Position numbers and translations under genes: made by a program
Notes under the pieces: generated by a model
The model's database searches: none
Told to the model about the DNA's origin: nothing
The model's input: the letters and a program-made list of their open reading frames with translations, nothing else
NCBI GenBank assembly: GCA_001600355.1
Contig: BCJU01000002.1
Span: forward strand, 558,001 to 622,000
DNA length: 64,000 nt
Direction: 5' to 3'
From: Meira nashicola
Lineage: Eukaryota; Basidiomycota; Exobasidiomycetes; Exobasidiales; Brachybasidiaceae
Shown here: positions 62,203 through 64,000 of the stretch, piece by piece
Position numbering within the stretch: position 1 is the stretch's first letter
Layout of the letters: every line of letters begins with the position of its first letter

Positions 62203-63061
62203 TACATGCATGCATACATAGCGCACCGATTGTGTTATCTGCTTATTTAATCTATCATACCTACAACCAACAACAGGATTCTAATGAAAATGTCAATCAG
62301 GACTTGTCCATTGTGTTACTGAATTCTATCCGACGGGTATGGCATCGAACGGTCAGCGAACGTGAGCAGTCAAATCTAAGTGATATGAATCGAGATATAC
62401 TACTGTCTAGCCTGCAGAAGGTACTAGATCCTGCTCTGTCATTTTCGATATGGTTCTTTGGATGATCACAACTTCATCGGCCATACTACGTTTCATCTCA
62501 TTGAACAGTCGACGCTCTTACAGGATGTGCACGCTGGCAGGGCAGACAGGCAGGCTTGTTTAGAGGGAGAATTGATTTTGCCTGTTTCATTGGATGGGCC
62601 AGTGAGTGTTGAATTTGGTACTGTCGGATGAACCGGATCAGCACCAAAGTTGATGGGTATCGATTGACGAAAAGCATATAGCCCACCAGTAAGCTTAGCT
62701 TGGGCTTGTTTGCTGGTAAATCGATTTTTTGCCTTTGGTGCATGGGTTGAGACAGCAAGTGTTCTATCGGGTACTGTCGGATGGACTGTATGAGCGGCAA
62801 AGTTGATGGCTGCCGATTGATGGAAAAACATATAGCCCATCAGTAAGCTCAAGTTGAAGTTTGCTCACAATTCTACACGCAGAAGCTAATCTCATGAATG
62901 AAAATCAATAAAACCCAATTCTCGCATCCCCAACTTCTACTTTCTTCCCGCCATCATTAAAAATCATCCTTTTTTTGAGACATCGTTCACTCGAACTACA
63001 CTTCGCTTTACCGCACACTTCATTACCATCTTCTTTTGTCACCAGACTTCATCTTCCAAAC
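62203..63061 (+). pseudogene. Decayed SEC6 3' end plus downstream DNA in front of chimeric gene, with internal duplication (block B)
   Basis: Matches block A (22459-21757, opposite strand) closely and SEC6 (about 42,205 to 43,050) more distantly. The counterpart of the SEC6 end (CAGTAAGCTTAGCT, about 62689) is followed by a second, partly similar unit of about 145 bp (to CAGTAAGCTCAAGTTG near 62850); block A has only one. Each unit has GTCGGATG and AAAGTTGATGG. After that come the equivalents of the SEC6-NAM9 spacer (TTGAGACATCGTTCACTCGA, CACTTCGCTTTACCGCA). Stop codons interrupt all SEC6-like frames. Confidence 0.7.
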
Positions 63062-64000
63062 ATGTTCAACTTCATTTCTCACGACGTGATCCTTCAAATC
63101 TGCGATGCAGTCAACTTTATGTATCGCAAAGTTCAAGACTTTTTCAAAGTCGCTTCAAAACCATTTGCTACACAAGAAACCAACGCAAACGCAGCAGTTC
63201 CACAACAACAAGACTTGCCAGATTCGTTCCCAAAAAGTACAGCAGACAAGATGCTCGTACAATTTGTTGCGCTTTCCATCAAAGTTCAAGCAACAATCAA
63301 ATTCGTTTACCATGAAACGAACAAGCTTACGATTTGGGATCGAGTAGGCAATCTGAACTCTCTGTGTAAGGTAATTGGTGGCCGATCGATCTGTTTGGCA
63401 ATCAACTACATGAAAATTAAGCAATTCTTGTTGGGTTCCAACGCAATGGATTTGAACTACACAACAAACTCATCTTCGAAGGAGAATACAACATCTTTGT
63501 GCAAAAGCATTCCTTCTTTTCTCGCTTCTTTCGCTGTTTGGTATCAAGGTTTCATCAAGTATGATCAAGTACATCATTTGCTGTTGTCGTACGATCAATG
63601 TATGCGCATTTCTGTTGATCAATTCCAGCAAGCCGATATGAAACCTCAACGTCAATTCATCATTACCAAAAGCGGAGAACGTGTCAATCATGAAACCGGT
63701 CTGATCATTGCCGGTCAAGCAGGAAGAAATTGTCAACATGCACAATCAAACAATCAGAGTAAGTACAGTCAGTCAACATTCGCCGATCAACTAACATTTG
63801 TCAAACAGCCAGCATTCGCCAATCAATCAACACTTGCCAATCAATCAACACTTGCCAATCATCCAGCATTCGCCAATCAATCAGCATTCGCCAATCAATC
63901 AGCATTCGCCAATCAATCAACATTCACCAATCACCGGCATTCGATAAGTCAACATCTTTTCCAACCCGTTTTACTCGCTTCTTTCGCTTTTTGGTATCAA
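63062..64000 (+). CDS. Chimeric PGI-derived open frame leading into 18-bp repeats, copy B (runs off window)
   Basis: From ATG 63062 the frame is open to the window end (313 codons seen). About 30 new residues (MFNFISHDVILQICDAVNF...) precede sequence derived from PGI residues of about 215-395: VASKPFATQET, FVALS, VIGGRSICLAINY, LLGSNAMDLNY, FLASFAVWYQGF, LSYDQCMRISVDQFQQADM, GERVNHETGLIIAGQAG. It lacks both PGI signatures, the N-terminal sugar-binding half and the C-terminal catalytic Lys region, so isomerase activity is not expected. Codon 25 is CAA here and TAA in copy A. GTAAGTACAG at the end of PGI similarity could be an intron donor, in which case the array would be intronic. Expression is unproven. 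Confidence 0.6.
   Translation, partial: MFNFISHDVILQICDAVNFMYRKVQDFFKVASKPFATQETNANAAVPQQQDLPDSFPKSTADKMLVQFVALSIKVQATIKFVYHETNKLTIWDRVGNLNSLCKVIGGRSICLAINYMKIKQFLLGSNAMDLNYTTNSSSKENTTSLCKSIPSFLASFAVWYQGFIKYDQVHHLLLSYDQCMRISVDQFQQADMKPQRQFIITKSGERVNHETGLIIAGQAGRNCQHAQSNNQSKYSQSTFADQLTFVKQPAFANQSTLANQSTLANHPAFANQSAFANQSAFANQSTFTNHRHSISQHLFQPVLLASFAFWYQ
63772..63945 (+). repeat. 18-bp minisatellite, about six full units, copy B
   Basis: Units such as CCAATCAATCAACACTTG encode NQSTLA, NHPAFA and NQSAFA in the chimeric frame, framed by the same left (KQPAFA) and right (NHRHS) ends as the longer array in copy A. Six against about 25 units shows expansion or contraction since the duplication. Confidence 0.85.

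Overview
The window is nuclear DNA of a fungus, most likely a basidiomycete. Evidence: genes are close together on both strands; introns are few and short (68-142 bp apart from one of 387 bp) with GT..AG ends and CTGAC/CTAAC-type branch sites; fungus-restricted genes are present (DASH subunit Spc19, Kei1, a Zn2Cys6 factor). AT-rich intergenic DNA and many intronless housekeeping genes would fit Ustilaginomycotina, but I cannot fix the class from sequence alone.

Layout. 0-19.5 kb: end of a peroxisomal acyl-CoA thioesterase, PPP4R2/Psy4, a GCFC splicing protein, an ML-domain lipid-transfer protein, an Atos/FAM214 homologue, PRCC, cytosolic TyrRS, synaptobrevin, SmE, a small unknown protein, ATP synthase subunit h, Cfd1, Pex12 and Ypi1. 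19.7-23.5 kb: a gene-poor composite of copied pieces. 23.6-38.0 kb: Tim22, Dus2, Dph1, Ura5, an unresolved spliced locus, an Emi1-like protein, phosphoglucose isomerase (PGI), a Zn2Cys6 regulator, Aro2 and Kei1. 38.5-42.8 kb: exocyst SEC6, interrupted by a 100-N gap flanked by two identical 1,698-bp copies (almost certainly an assembly artefact). 43-62 kb: Nam9, Spc19, carbonic anhydrase, ornithine decarboxylase, RPL41 (25 codons), H2A.Z, an FHIP-type dynein adaptor, Eaf3, LSm1 and mitochondrial uL15. 62.2-64 kb: a second copy of the composite block, in opposite orientation, running off the window.

The most unusual feature is that composite block. In both copies a decayed 3' end of SEC6 plus its downstream DNA leads into an open frame made from the central part of PGI, which then runs into an array of 18-bp units. 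Intact versions of both source genes, PGI at 31.4 kb and SEC6 at 38.5 kb, lie between the two copies. A separate, younger copy of the same SEC6 3' end, carrying the tail of the neighbouring NAM9 gene, sits next to the first block. The PGI gene itself has Gln where the family has its catalytic Glu, and the chimeric copies share that change.

The remaining genes are ordinary housekeeping functions (splicing, protein import, translation, tRNA modification, polyamine, aromatic and pyrimidine synthesis, chromatin, vesicle traffic). Many form divergent pairs, and several of the shared promoters carry a GTAG[A/T]CTAC-like motif.
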